Assembly (NCBI RefSeq): GCF_048548695.1
Contig: NZ_JBLYIF010000002.1
Origin: Neptuniibacter sp048548695
GTDB lineage: Bacteria > Pseudomonadota > Gammaproteobacteria > Pseudomonadales > Balneatricaceae
Length of the DNA stretch: 64,000 bases
Reading direction: 5' to 3' (one strand)
Positions 35,077-44,507 of this stretch are shown piece after piece (position 1 is the stretch's first letter; every line of letters begins with the position of its first letter). The notes below the pieces were generated by a model, which made no database searches, was not told where the DNA came from, and saw only the letters and a program-made list of their open reading frames with translations. Made by a program: the position numbers and the translations under genes.

Positions 35077-35099
35077 AGATGCCCCGCTCTCCGTCCGAG

Positions 35100-36200
35100 T
35101 TACATCACCCGGTTGGTGGTCATGAATTTGCTGTCAGAATCCGGTCCGGTATCGTCGGCATAGAGAGTGACACCTGAGCGTAGGCAGATGGACAGGTTCT
35201 GGTGGGAGGCCTCGGTTTCTTTGGGTAGCAGGTGTTCCACAATCGCTTTTTCTTCCAGTAGTTCCTGTTCCGTCTCGGTCAGGCGCTTCTGGCTGAAATC
35301 ATTCATCGGGAAGTCCTGCACGATCTGATAACGGCCATAGTTACAGCGTACCGGGAAAGAGAAGAAAACCCCCTTGGTAATACCGTAACTACCGTCACTG
35401 AGAATGCCCATGCTGATGATTTCACCGGGCTCGGTACCCAGCACCCAATCATTCATCTGGTCAACAATGGCCTGGGCGGCAGAGGCGGCACTCGACAAGC
35501 CGCGCGCTTCGATGATTTCTGCCCCGCGTTTTTGTACTTTCGGGATCAGCTCGTCCCGGTACCAACTGGTGTCTATCTGACTGAGGGCGGGTTTGCCGAG
35601 AATGGTTGCATGATGCAGGTCTGGATACTGGGTGGCCGAGTGGTTGCCCCATATCATAATGCCTTCAATATCTCGGGTGGTTACACCACAATGGTTGGCG
35701 AGAATGCCTTTCGCTCGGTTGTGGTCGAGTCGGGTCAAGCAGGTAAATTGTGATGGACTTAAATTGGGTGCATTTCGGCTGGCGATCAGAGCATTGGTGT
35801 TGGCCGGATTGCCGGTGACCAATACCTTCACATCGCGGTTGGCAACATCATTCAGTGCTTTGCCCTGGCGAGCAAAGATGGCGGCGTTTTCTTCCAATAG
35901 ATCGCCACGCTCCATGCCGGGGCCGCGCGGTTTTGCGCCTACCAGCAGGGCAAAGTGGGCACCACGGAATCCATCTTCAACATTGTCATGCAAGGTGATG
36001 GTGTGGAGTAACGGATATGCACAATCCATCAGCTCCATCGCTACACCGCGTAAGGCATCCATAGCCTGTGGCAGTTCTATCAATTGCAGGATGACGGGTT
36101 GATCCCTACCCATCATTTCCCCTGCGGCTATTTTGAACAATAAGCTGTAGCTAATAGCGCCGGCAGCACCTGTTACGGCAATTCTTACAGGACGTCTCAT
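35100..36200 (-). CDS. mdh: Malate dehydrogenase with C-terminal extension
   Basis: NAD-dependent interconversion of malate and oxaloacetate in the TCA cycle. It belongs to the MDH type with an N-terminal TGAAGxISYSLLFKIA-like loop (here TGAAGAISYSLLF). The catalytic pair is in RLDHNRAK and WGNHSATQYPD, and the substrate arginines lie in GAKPRGPGMERGDLL. Relatives are usually 326-329 residues and end just after ELLEE-type helix. This protein is 366 long, with about 38 extra residues after VEHLLP that are polar, contain one Cys (SICLRSG) and end TTNRVM. The extension is in frame and ends at a normal stop. It may be a divergent paralogue; no second copy is visible in the window. Confidence 0.88.
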   Translation of the reverse strand: MRRPVRIAVTGAAGAISYSLLFKIAAGEMMGRDQPVILQLIELPQAMDALRGVAMELMDCAYPLLHTITLHDNVEDGFRGAHFALLVGAKPRGPGMERGDLLEENAAIFARQGKALNDVANRDVKVLVTGNPANTNALIASRNAPNLSPSQFTCLTRLDHNRAKGILANHCGVTTRDIEGIMIWGNHSATQYPDLHHATILGKPALSQIDTSWYRDELIPKVQKRGAEIIEARGLSSAASAAQAIVDQMNDWVLGTEPGEIISMGILSDGSYGITKGVFFSFPVRCNYGRYQIVQDFPMNDFSQKRLTETEQELLEEKAIVEHLLPKETEASHQNLSICLRSGVTLYADDTGPDSDSKFMTTNRVM

Positions 36201-36392
36201 AAGTTAATAACCTGTAGATCTGTTTTGTTTTTATATTTACCACTTTGGCGGTGCTTTGAGTTTAGTGTTGTCGCGATAGCATTGCGAACCCCAGAACCTT
36301 ATTTGTTGCAGAAAAGTAAATCATCAGGCGCCATGCCGCTTGTTCTTATAATCCGTTAGAATCCACCAGACTAACCTACGCCGGAGAGCTGC

Positions 36393-37760
36393 ATGGCCAA
36401 ACAAAAAACCGCCTATGTCTGTAATGATTGCGGCGCTGATTACACCAAATGGCAGGGCCAGTGCACAGCCTGTCATGCCTGGAATACTCTGACAGAAGTG
36501 CGATTGGGCACGGCTACTCAGGCACGCACCGCTCGCTTCGATGGTTATGCGGGGGGGGCTGGCAAGTCGGCGGTGGTTAACCTTGCTGATGTGGCATTGG
36601 ACGAGATGCCACGCTTTACCACCGGGGCCGGTGAACTCGATCGGGTGCTTGGCGGTGGTTTAGTGCCGGGGTCTGCGGTATTGATTGGTGGTCACCCCGG
36701 GGCAGGTAAAAGTACCCTGCTGTTACAGACCATGTGTGCTCTGGCGGAGCATATGCCTGCACTCTACGTTACCGGAGAAGAGTCGTTACAGCAGGTGGCG
36801 ATGCGTGCCCGTCGGCTGGGTCTGCCAACCGGGCAGTTGCAGATGCTATCCGAAACTAACGTGGAAACCATCTGTGATACTGCGCATCAACTGTCGCCAA
36901 AAGTGATGGTGATTGATTCAATTCAAGTGATGCACATGACGGATGTGCAGTCGGCGCCGGGTTCGGTGTCACAGGTGCGGGAGTCGGCGGCATTTTTAAC
37001 GCGTTTCGCCAAACAGACGGGCACTGTGCTGTTGTTGGTAGGGCATGTCACCAAAGATGGCTCCCTGGCGGGCCCTAAAGTGCTGGAGCATATGATTGAT
37101 TGCTCTCTGCAGTTAGAAGGTTCTTCTGATTCCCGCTTTCGTACATTGCGTTCGCATAAAAACCGCTTTGGCGCAGTCAATGAACTGGGCGTGTTTGCCA
37201 TGCTTGAGCAGGGACTGAAAGAGGTGAAGAACCCAAGCTCTATCTTTCTCAGTCGGGGTGAAGGGCCGATGCCTGGCAGTGTTGTCATGGTGGTCTGGGA
37301 GGGCACGCGGCCGTTATTAGTGGAAATTCAGGCGCTGGTGGATACTTCGCCGATGAACAATCCGCGCCGGGTGGCTGTAGGGCTTGAGCAAAACCGGATG
37401 TCCATGCTGCTGGCGGTGTTGCATCGACATGGAGGCTTGATGACCGGTGATCAGGATGTGTTTGTCAATGTGGTGGGTGGTGTCAAAGTGCTGGAGACCG
37501 GTGCGGACCTAGCGCTGCTGTTGGCAGTGGTTTCCAGTTTTCGGGATCAATCCTTACCACAGGACCTGATGGTGTTTGGTGAGGTGGGACTCTCCGGTGA
37601 AATTCGTCCGGTGCCGAATGGGCAGGAGCGGATTCGTGAAGCAGCCAAACATGGCTTTAAGCGAGCCATAGTGCCCAAAGGCAATGTGCCTAAAGAGCCG
37701 GTTGCTGGCATGCAGGTGGTGGGGGTGACCAAACTGGCTGAAGCACTGGAAGCGATGTAA
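36393..37760 (+). CDS. radA: DNA repair protein RadA (Sms)
   Basis: RecA-like hexameric helicase that promotes branch migration in homologous recombination. The 455-residue product has an N-terminal zinc finger (CNDCG and CTACH), Walker A in GGHPGAGKSTLL, the RadA-specific KNRFG motif (SHKNRFGAVNE) and a C-terminal Lon-protease-like domain with GEVGLSGEIRPVP. A possible -10 (TATAAT, 36347-36352) lies about 40 bases upstream. The stop is 5 bases from the end of the convergent PilZ gene. Confidence 0.97.
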   Translation: MAKQKTAYVCNDCGADYTKWQGQCTACHAWNTLTEVRLGTATQARTARFDGYAGGAGKSAVVNLADVALDEMPRFTTGAGELDRVLGGGLVPGSAVLIGGHPGAGKSTLLLQTMCALAEHMPALYVTGEESLQQVAMRARRLGLPTGQLQMLSETNVETICDTAHQLSPKVMVIDSIQVMHMTDVQSAPGSVSQVRESAAFLTRFAKQTGTVLLLVGHVTKDGSLAGPKVLEHMIDCSLQLEGSSDSRFRTLRSHKNRFGAVNELGVFAMLEQGLKEVKNPSSIFLSRGEGPMPGSVVMVVWEGTRPLLVEIQALVDTSPMNNPRRVAVGLEQNRMSMLLAVLHRHGGLMTGDQDVFVNVVGGVKVLETGADLALLLAVVSSFRDQSLPQDLMVFGEVGLSGEIRPVPNGQERIREAAKHGFKRAIVPKGNVPKEPVAGMQVVGVTKLAEALEAM

Positions 37761-37765
37761 CCGTA

Positions 37766-38137
37766 TCAGTCCTGAATCAGCTGCTCCAGTTCTCGCTCCA
37801 GCAGTGCTTCCTCTCCCAGGTTAAGTTCCACGATCCTGCGTAGCAGGGTCAGTGAATCCAGATCAAGCTGTCCCAGTACAAACCCGTAACGGCTGTCATG
37901 TTGATGCTTGAGAGTCAGTGGTGCCTGAATCGTCAGGTCATCACCGAGGACATGGATGGTGACACTGACCTGATCGCCGGGTGCAACGGGTAACTGGTTT
38001 TCCGCACTGACTAGTACCCCTTTAAATGAGATATCGATCAGGGTTACCGGATAATCAATTCCGCCCTGCATGATTTCTGTTTTGGCATCAAAGTGGATGC
38101 GGGTGAAACGTCGGCGATTAGCTTCTAGTGTCGACAC
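37766..38137 (-). CDS. PilZ-domain c-di-GMP-binding protein
   Basis: A 123-residue stand-alone PilZ domain. The c-di-GMP signature is present: an arginine-rich RRRFTRIHF near the N-terminus (RxxxR) and DISFKGVLVS (D/NxSxxG) about 25 residues later. The C-terminal part, LDLDSLTLLRRIVELNLG, is typical of PilZ proteins of this group. Such proteins act as c-di-GMP receptors, and targets vary (motility, exopolysaccharide, pili). It lies alone, convergent with radA, and is separated from ettA by a terminator. Confidence 0.88.
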   Translation of the reverse strand: MSTLEANRRRFTRIHFDAKTEIMQGGIDYPVTLIDISFKGVLVSAENQLPVAPGDQVSVTIHVLGDDLTIQAPLTLKHQHDSRYGFVLGQLDLDSLTLLRRIVELNLGEEALLERELEQLIQD

Positions 38138-38261
38138 AGCGGTGCTTCCTCTGATTCGTCAGTCGTTGGCTGAATACGCAGTATAGTTTGGCAGGTTACA
38201 GTGACGCGTGCTTATTGTCAGCGTATCGGCGCCTGGGTTCATGACTGGAGCTTAACCCAGT

Positions 38262-38289
38262 TAAAAAATGCCCCGAACAGTCGGGGCAT
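38262..38289 (-). terminator. Rho-independent terminator of ettA
   Basis: ATGCCCCGA and TCGGGGCAT pair around ACAG; on the minus strand a T run follows the stem. It lies just past the ettA stop. Confidence 0.85.
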
Positions 38290-38302
38290 TGTTATTCACA
38301 TC

Positions 38303-39970
38303 TTAGCCAAGATCAGTCATACGTTTGTACTTGATCCGCTCTGGCTGATGTTCTTTGCCATAACGGCGTTTGTAGTCAGCCTGGTACTCGGTGTAGTTGC
38401 CTTCGAAAAACTCCACTTTAGAGTCACCTTCATACGCCAGCATATGGGTACAGATACGGTCGAGGAACCAGCGGTCATGCGAGATCACTACTGCACAACC
38501 CGGGAATGCCAGTAAGGCTTCTTCCAGAGCACGCAGGGTTTCGATATCCAGATCGTTGGTTGGTTCGTCCAGCAGTAGCACGTTACCGCCTTCCTTGAGC
38601 AGTTTGGCCATATGCAAACGGTTACGCTCGCCGCCGGACAGGTCTTTGACAAATTTCTGCTGATCGCCACCTTTGAAGTTGAAACGGCCGCAGTAAGCGC
38701 GGGCTGGTGTCTGATAATTGCCAACTGTGATGATGTCCTGACCGTCAGAGATCTCCTCAAATACGGTTTTACTGCCATCCAGGTCACGGTCCTGGTTGAC
38801 GTATGCCAGCTGCACCGTGGAGCCAATTTCGATCTCACCGGAATCGGGTTGTTCTGCACCGGCGATCATCCGGAACAGGGTGGATTTACCGGCACCGTTA
38901 CCGCCGATAATGCCAACAATCGCACCCTGTGGGATGGAGAAGCTGAGGTCTTCAAACAGCACCTTGTCACCATAGGCTTTGGCGATGTTGTTGGCATCAA
39001 TGACTTTCTCGCCCAGGCGAGGGCCAGGTGGGATATAGATCTCCTGGGTTTCGTTACGGCTCTGAAACTCTTTGGAGTTCATCTCTTCAAACTGTTTCAG
39101 GCGCGCTTTGGATTTGGCTTGGCGACCTTTCTGACCCTGACGAACCCACTCCAGCTCGGAAGCAACCGCTTTGCGATGAGAGGCTTCCTGTTTGGCTTCC
39201 TGTTCCAGTCGCTGCTCTTTCTGTTCCAGCCAGGAGGAATAATTGCCCTCGTACGGAATACCGTGGCCACGGTCCAGTTCCAGAATCCAGCCGGCCGCAT
39301 TGTCGAGGAAGTAACGGTCGTGGGTGATTGCCACAACGGTGCCCGGATATTCGTGCAGGAAGCGTTCAATCCAGGCCACGGACTCGGCGTCCAAGTGGTT
39401 GGTTGGTTCGTCCAGCAAGAGCATGTCCGGCTTTTCCAGTAGCAGGCGGCACAGCGCTACCCTGCGGCGTTCACCGCCAGACAGGTGTTTAACCTCTGCA
39501 TCCCATGCTGGCAGGCGCATGGCGTCGGCAGCACGCTCCAGAGCAGCATCAAGGTTGTGGCCATCTTTTGCTTGAATCAGGTTTTCCAGCTCCGCCTGTT
39601 TTTTTGCCAGGGCATCAAAGTCGGCCTCAGGCTCGGCATAAGCGGCGTACACCTGGTCCAGCTGGTCCAGTGCGCCTTTCACATCAGAAACCGCTTCTTC
39701 CACCACTTCGCGCACGGTTTTGCTGTCATCCAGCTGCGGTTCCTGCGGCAGGTAACCCACCTTAATGCCGGGCATAGGGCGCGCTTCACCAAGAATTTCA
39801 GTGTCGAGGCCTGCCATGATACGAAGTAGAGTGGACTTACCTGCACCATTGAGACCTAAGACACCGATTTTTGCGCCTGGGAAAAATGAGAGGGAAATAT
39901 CTTTGAGAATTTCACGTTTAGGCGGTACCACTTTGCCCACGCGATTCATTGTATATACGTACTGTGCCAT
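38303..39970 (-). CDS. ettA: Energy-dependent translational throttle protein EttA (ABC-F)
   Basis: ABC-F ATPase that binds the ribosomal E site and gates the first elongation steps according to the ATP/ADP ratio. The 555 residues hold two ABC domains with Walker A GLNGAGKSTLL and GGNGAGKSTLF, signatures LSGGERRRVAL and LSGGERNRLHM, and Walker B with LLLDEPTNHLD and LLLDEPTNDLD. The linker with KAVASELEWVRQGQKGRQAKSKARL is the ribosome-interacting P-site tRNA motif. The start MAQYVYTMNRVGKVVPPKR is characteristic. There is no membrane domain, so it is not a transporter. Confidence 0.97.
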   Translation of the reverse strand: MAQYVYTMNRVGKVVPPKREILKDISLSFFPGAKIGVLGLNGAGKSTLLRIMAGLDTEILGEARPMPGIKVGYLPQEPQLDDSKTVREVVEEAVSDVKGALDQLDQVYAAYAEPEADFDALAKKQAELENLIQAKDGHNLDAALERAADAMRLPAWDAEVKHLSGGERRRVALCRLLLEKPDMLLLDEPTNHLDAESVAWIERFLHEYPGTVVAITHDRYFLDNAAGWILELDRGHGIPYEGNYSSWLEQKEQRLEQEAKQEASHRKAVASELEWVRQGQKGRQAKSKARLKQFEEMNSKEFQSRNETQEIYIPPGPRLGEKVIDANNIAKAYGDKVLFEDLSFSIPQGAIVGIIGGNGAGKSTLFRMIAGAEQPDSGEIEIGSTVQLAYVNQDRDLDGSKTVFEEISDGQDIITVGNYQTPARAYCGRFNFKGGDQQKFVKDLSGGERNRLHMAKLLKEGGNVLLLDEPTNDLDIETLRALEEALLAFPGCAVVISHDRWFLDRICTHMLAYEGDSKVEFFEGNYTEYQADYKRRYGKEHQPERIKYKRMTDLG

Positions 39971-40162
39971 GCACTAACCTGCGTCGATTATGAAACGAAT
40001 GGGCGAATTTTAGCCGAAAGCTGCAATCAATGGCTATTTTGATTCGGGTCAATATTTTGGTTTAGCGCTTTTTGGGCGGGTTCCCGACTGAAATTGAGCA
40101 GGGAGTGCCAAGCATGCGGCGATCAGTCGCAAGCGTATGCGGAGGTGATGCAGATGGGAGAC

Positions 40163-40558
40163 CTAAGACGATTTAACAGTTTGTTTGACGATACCCTTTT
40201 CAACCATTTCTTTCATCCTGCCAGTAGAAGAGGGTGAGCGCACCCCAGCCATGGATGTGCGCGAGTCAGAGTAAGGCTCTGGCATTGAACTGGACCTGTC
40301 GGGCGTTAGCAAGCGGATATCCAATTCAGTGTAGATAACGGGGTGCGACGATTCAGGCAGAAACCCGTAATGAGGTAAAAGAGGAAAAAGATGGCAGATT
40401 GATCCGCCGGTAGCGTCACTACGGGCAGTATGTAAGACGCCTGTTGGTCGGTGATCGTATTGACCACGGGCCATCAAAGCGCATGTTGCCGTGGGTGTAT
40501 TGCCCCTTGAACTGCCAACACAGGTACCACAACCAGAACAGAGCAGAGCAATCGCCAT
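40163..40558 (-). pseudogene. Possible decayed small lipoprotein gene (YceK/YidQ-like), uncertain
   Basis: The minus-strand frame from ATG 40558 encodes 131 residues starting MAIALLCSGCGTC, with a lipobox-like end, but the rest is an unusual Ser/Thr/Pro/Arg-rich string without recognisable domain. In the other two minus frames, short pieces look more protein-like: THGNMRFDGPW just after the start, and INLPSFSS further on. The open frame also contains GFLPESSHPVIY. Put together, these recall the SGCGT, Y-G-x-R-x-D and DLPxSxxxDTxxLP pattern of the YceK/YidQ lipoprotein family, broken by two or more frameshifts. A spurious frame is the main alternative. Confidence 0.25.
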
Positions 40559-40692
40559 TGAGTAGGTGTATACCTCGTTATCCGGTCCGGGCCGCATCGC
40601 CCGGGCTTTCGCGTTTTTAGCTCAGGAGTGTGCTTGAGAATAATTGAAGTACGTCTGAGGCGGTTTCATGTGCCAGTTGCGCCGTTTTTGGG

Positions 40693-40698
40693 TATAAT
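40693..40698 (+). promoter_or_regulatory. Candidate -10 element of glyA
   Basis: A perfect TATAAT about 108 bases before the glyA ATG. No good -35 hexamer is seen at the usual distance, so an activator may be needed. Confidence 0.4.
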
Positions 40699-40805
40699 CC
40701 GCGTTTTCTAATTTCCCGAAATGTTCAGCCAAGCCAACCTACCGCTTCTATCGGACCTGGCGCTGTACGGGGATCATCTTGCCTTAGTTAGGGGACAGAG
40801 AGCCG

Positions 40806-42062
40806 ATGTTTAGCAAAGATATGACCATCGCCGATTTTGATGCAGATCTGTGGGCTGCGATGCAGGCGGAAGCCGTGCGTCAGGAAGAGCATATTGAACT
40901 GATTGCTTCCGAAAACTACACCAGTCCGCGTGTAATGCAGGCGCAGGGTTCTGTGCTAACCAACAAATATGCTGAAGGCTACCCTAACAAGCGTTATTAC
41001 GGCGGCTGTGAGCATGTTGATGTGGTTGAACAACTGGCTATCGACCGTGCTTGTGAGCTGTTTGGTGCGACCTATGCCAATGTACAGCCGCATTCCGGTT
41101 CTCAGGCTAATGCCGCCGTTTACATGGCGTTATGCCAGCCGGGCGATACCATCTTGGGTATGAGCCTGGCGCACGGTGGTCACCTGACGCATGGTGCTGC
41201 GGTATCGTTCTCCGGCCGTATTTATAACTCAGTGCAGTATGGGTTGAATACTGAAACCGGTGAAATTGATTACGCTGAAGTTGAGCGCCTGGCACAGGAA
41301 CACCAGCCGAAAATGATCATCGCTGGTTTCTCGGCGTACTCCCGTGTGGTGGACTGGCAGCGGTTCCGTGATATTGCTGACCAGGTAGGTGCTTACCTGT
41401 TTGTTGATATGGCGCACATTGCCGGTCTGGTTGCAGCAGGTGTTTATCCTTCACCGGTACAGATTGCCGATGTCGTTACTACTACTACCCATAAAACTCT
41501 GGGTGGCCCACGCGGTGGTCTGATTCTGTCTGCCCGTGCTGATGAAGACTTGCAGAAAAAACTGAATTTCGCAGTCTTCCCTGAATCTCAGGGCGGCCCA
41601 CTGATGCACGTGATCGCAGCCAAAGCCGTGTGTTTCAAAGAAGCGATGGAGCCTGAGTGGCAGGCGTATCAGGCGCAGGTGGTTAAGAATGCTCAGGCCA
41701 TGGCTGATACGTTCCAGAGCCGCGGCATCAACATCGTGTCCGGTGGTACCGACGATCACCTGTTCCTGGTGGATCTGATCGACAAGGATATTACGGGTAA
41801 AGATGCTGATGCAGCCCTGGGCCGCGCTAACATTACGGTGAACAAGAATGCGGTACCAAATGATCCGCGTTCTCCGTTTGTCACTTCCGGTCTGCGTATT
41901 GGTACCCCAGCGGTAACCCGTCGTGGGTTTAAAGAGACGGAAGTGAGCGATCTGGCTAACTGGATCTGCGATATCCTGGATGACATCACCAACGAAGAGA
42001 CTATCGCCCGAGTGAAAACTCAGGTGAAAGAGGTTTGTTCACGTTACCCGGTTTACAAATAA
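40806..42062 (+). CDS. glyA: Serine hydroxymethyltransferase
   Basis: PLP enzyme that converts serine and tetrahydrofolate to glycine and 5,10-methylene-tetrahydrofolate, the main one-carbon source. The 418-residue product has the PLP lysine at 230 in TTTTHKTLGGPRGG, plus ASENYTSPRVMQAQGS and YPNKRYYGGCEHVD near the N-terminus. A GGGGACAGAG-type ribosome-binding region precedes the ATG. A terminator about 50 bases downstream separates it from nrdR. Confidence 0.98.
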   Translation: MFSKDMTIADFDADLWAAMQAEAVRQEEHIELIASENYTSPRVMQAQGSVLTNKYAEGYPNKRYYGGCEHVDVVEQLAIDRACELFGATYANVQPHSGSQANAAVYMALCQPGDTILGMSLAHGGHLTHGAAVSFSGRIYNSVQYGLNTETGEIDYAEVERLAQEHQPKMIIAGFSAYSRVVDWQRFRDIADQVGAYLFVDMAHIAGLVAAGVYPSPVQIADVVTTTTHKTLGGPRGGLILSARADEDLQKKLNFAVFPESQGGPLMHVIAAKAVCFKEAMEPEWQAYQAQVVKNAQAMADTFQSRGINIVSGGTDDHLFLVDLIDKDITGKDADAALGRANITVNKNAVPNDPRSPFVTSGLRIGTPAVTRRGFKETEVSDLANWICDILDDITNEETIARVKTQVKEVCSRYPVYK

Positions 42063-42112
42063 GCAGTTGCAACGGTGCTGTTCGTCAGTGCCGGAAAAAT
42101 GTACAATTCCCG

Positions 42113-42143
42113 GCGGCGCCTGATAGCAGAGCGCCGCTTTTTT
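42113..42143 (+). terminator. Rho-independent terminator of glyA
   Basis: GCGGCGC and GCGCCGC pair around an 11-base loop, followed by a run of six T. Confidence 0.8.
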
Positions 42144-42217
42144 ATCTCTGGTAATACCCGGAAATAACGTTCTTTATTTGCGGCCGGTAAGGCCCACGCT
42201 CTTTTTGGAAACTGACC

Positions 42218-42700
42218 ATGCAATGTCCGTTTTGCGGTGCCAATGAAACCAAGGTGGTGGATTCCCGGCTGGTGGCTGAGGGTCAGCAGGTCCGCAGGCG
42301 ACGTGAGTGTGTCACCTGTAACGAGCGTTTTACCACATTTGAATCTGCCGAGTTATTGATGCCCCGGGTTATCAAGGCAGACGGCACCCGTGAACCTTTT
42401 GATGAAGATAAGCTTCGGGCCGGTATCCACCGGGCGCTGGAAAAGCGCCCTGTTTCTATTGAAGAATTCGAAGCCTCTGTCAGTCGTATCAAACACCGCC
42501 TGCGTGCTACCGGTGAGCGCGAGTTACCCTCACGTGAATTGGGCGAAGCAGTGATGGCTGAGCTGCGTAAGCTGGATGAAGTCGCTTATGTGCGCTTTGC
42601 GTCTGTCTATCGCAGCTTCCAGGACATCAACGAATTTAAAGAAGAGATAGAGCGTCTATCTGCCGGTCATGCCAGCCAGAATGGAGACAATGATGGCTGA
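42218..42700 (+). CDS. nrdR: Transcriptional repressor NrdR
   Basis: Nucleotide-sensing repressor of ribonucleotide reductase genes. The 160-residue product has the N-terminal zinc ribbon (MQCPFCG and CVTCNERF) followed by an ATP-cone domain with VIKADGTREPFDEDKL. It is the first gene of the riboflavin cluster, a common arrangement in gammaproteobacteria. The ribD start overlaps its stop codon region. Confidence 0.97.
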   Translation: MQCPFCGANETKVVDSRLVAEGQQVRRRRECVTCNERFTTFESAELLMPRVIKADGTREPFDEDKLRAGIHRALEKRPVSIEEFEASVSRIKHRLRATGERELPSRELGEAVMAELRKLDEVAYVRFASVYRSFQDINEFKEEIERLSAGHASQNGDNDG

Positions 42701-43823
42701 TTGGACGGTAGCAGATCGCACCTATATGGCGCGTGCCCTGCAGCTGGCGGCTAAGGGAACCTGGACGACAGACCCGAACCCCAGAGTTGGGTGCGTGTTG
42801 GTGCATGGTGGACGCATTGTCGGTGAGGGTTATCACCGCAGAGCGGGTGAAGGCCATGCAGAGGTTAATGCTCTATCCCAGGCCGGTAGTTCAGCCAACG
42901 GGGCAACTGCTTATGTCACGCTTGAACCCTGCAGTCATTTTGGCCGTACACCGCCCTGCGCAGAAGCGTTGATTAATGCCGGTGTGAGCCGGGTGGTGTC
43001 CGCCATGGTTGATCCGAATCCGCAGGTGGCTGGCCGTGGTATCGAACGCTTGCAAGCTGCGGGCATCGAAACCCAGAGTGGTTTGCTTGAGGCGGAGGCC
43101 GCATCACTGAATCCCGGATTTATCAAGCGGATGAGAACCGGTCTGCCTTTTGTGCGGGTTAAGCTGGCAAGTAGTCTGGACGGGCGCACCGCGATGGATT
43201 CAGGAGAGTCTCAGTGGATCACTGGTCCTGCGGCCCGCGCTGATGTCCAACAGCTTAGAGCGCGCAGCTCAGCGGTGCTGACCGGAGTTGAGTCTATTCT
43301 GCATGATGACTCGGCACTGACAGTGCGTAGTAATGAGCTGAAACTGGCGGATGCCGAGGCAATCGCCCAACGTCAGCCGTTGCGGGTAGTCCTCGATTCC
43401 AGGGCAAGGCTGCCTATGACCGCGCGTATTTTGCAGCAGCCGGGCCGGACGATGGTGGTGACCTGCTCTGAGGATACAGCCGCACTGACACAAGCGGGCG
43501 CCGAAGTGAAACAATTTGCTGCTGACAGCGATGGTCGGGTGCCTTTATTGCCTCTGCTGCGCTGGCTGGCAGCAGAACAGCAGTGTAATGAGTTATTGGT
43601 GGAAACCGGCGCTAATCTGGCTGGGGCCTTGTTGCAGGCACAAGTGGTAGACGAGCTGGTGGTTTATCAGGCGATGACCCTGCTGGGCAGTGACGCTCGC
43701 CCGTTGGTATCTCTGCCCTTGACTAAAATGCAGCAGCAGGTACGGTTGCAGCGTCTGGATAGCCGTTGGCTGGGAGATGACTTGAAGCTGACTTTACGAC
43801 CTGAATACGGAGCGGCACACTGA
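42693..43823 (+). CDS. ribD: Bifunctional riboflavin deaminase/reductase RibD
   Basis: Performs two riboflavin steps: deamination of the pyrimidine intermediate and reduction of its ribosyl side chain. I chose the ATG at 42693 (376 residues) because GGAGA lies about 6 bases upstream; an ATG one codon earlier (42690) is too close. The N-terminal zinc deaminase has HAEVNAL and PCSHFGRTPPC. The C-terminal reductase has VKLASSLDGRTAM and LLVETGANLAGALL. It overlaps the nrdR stop by a few bases, which suggests translational coupling. Confidence 0.97.
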   Translation: MADWTVADRTYMARALQLAAKGTWTTDPNPRVGCVLVHGGRIVGEGYHRRAGEGHAEVNALSQAGSSANGATAYVTLEPCSHFGRTPPCAEALINAGVSRVVSAMVDPNPQVAGRGIERLQAAGIETQSGLLEAEAASLNPGFIKRMRTGLPFVRVKLASSLDGRTAMDSGESQWITGPAARADVQQLRARSSAVLTGVESILHDDSALTVRSNELKLADAEAIAQRQPLRVVLDSRARLPMTARILQQPGRTMVVTCSEDTAALTQAGAEVKQFAADSDGRVPLLPLLRWLAAEQQCNELLVETGANLAGALLQAQVVDELVVYQAMTLLGSDARPLVSLPLTKMQQQVRLQRLDSRWLGDDLKLTLRPEYGAAH

Positions 43824-44488
43824 TGTTTACCGGAATCATCGAAGCGATTGGTGAAATTGCCGCGGTGGCGGAAACTGGCGGCGACCTGCGCCTGTATGTG
43901 CGCACCGGCGCGCTGGATCTGGCGGATGTAAAACTGGGTGACAGTATTGCCACCAATGGTGTGTGCTTGACCGCCGTGGCGTTGCCTGGCGATGGTTTTG
44001 TGGCTGATGTGTCCCGCGAGACGCTTAGCCATACCCGTTTCACCCGCCTGCAGGTGGGTGAGAAAGTAAATTTGGAAAAAGCGATGTTGCCGACGACCCG
44101 CTTTGGTGGCCATATTGTCAGTGGTCATGTGGATGGCGTTGGCGTGATTCTGTCACGGCAGGAAGATGCACGCTCAATTCGTTTCACCCTGCAGGCACCG
44201 GTAGCATTGCAGCGTTACCTGGTGGCAAAAGGCTCGGTGACGGTAGATGGTGTCAGCTTGACGGTGAATAGCGTCGAAGGGTGTGACTTTGTGCTTAACA
44301 TTGTGCCCCATACTGCGCAAGAAACCATCATTGATGGTTATCAAACAGGTCAGCAGGTGCATCTGGAAGTGGATATTATTGCCCGCTATCTGGAAGGCTT
44401 GCTGGGGCAGGTAAAAGATAATAACGATAACAATAGCCAAGGGTTGACGCTGGATAAGCTGTCGGCTGCAGGCTTTATGCACCGCTGA
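43823..44488 (+). CDS. ribE: Riboflavin synthase alpha chain
   Basis: Dismutates two 6,7-dimethyl-8-ribityllumazine molecules to riboflavin. The 221 residues form two lumazine-binding beta-barrel repeats. The first begins MFTGIIEAIGEIAAV and contains DSIATNGVCLTAV; the second has SGHVDGVG and GSVTVDGVSLTVN. Its ATG shares a base with the end of ribD. It is followed by ribBX with a 19-base gap. Confidence 0.97.
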   Translation: MFTGIIEAIGEIAAVAETGGDLRLYVRTGALDLADVKLGDSIATNGVCLTAVALPGDGFVADVSRETLSHTRFTRLQVGEKVNLEKAMLPTTRFGGHIVSGHVDGVGVILSRQEDARSIRFTLQAPVALQRYLVAKGSVTVDGVSLTVNSVEGCDFVLNIVPHTAQETIIDGYQTGQQVHLEVDIIARYLEGLLGQVKDNNDNNSQGLTLDKLSAAGFMHR

Positions 44489-44507
44489 GTGCGAATGACG
44501 GATAGAT

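Larger units (their letters stand above)
39971..40805. other. Long intergenic region between ettA and glyA
   Basis: About 835 bases. It holds a doubtful 131- to 144-codon minus-strand frame (40163-40597) that may be a decayed lipoprotein gene, and the glyA promoter region near 40693. The part 39971-40160 shows nothing I can assign. No RNA gene was recognised. Confidence 0.5.
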
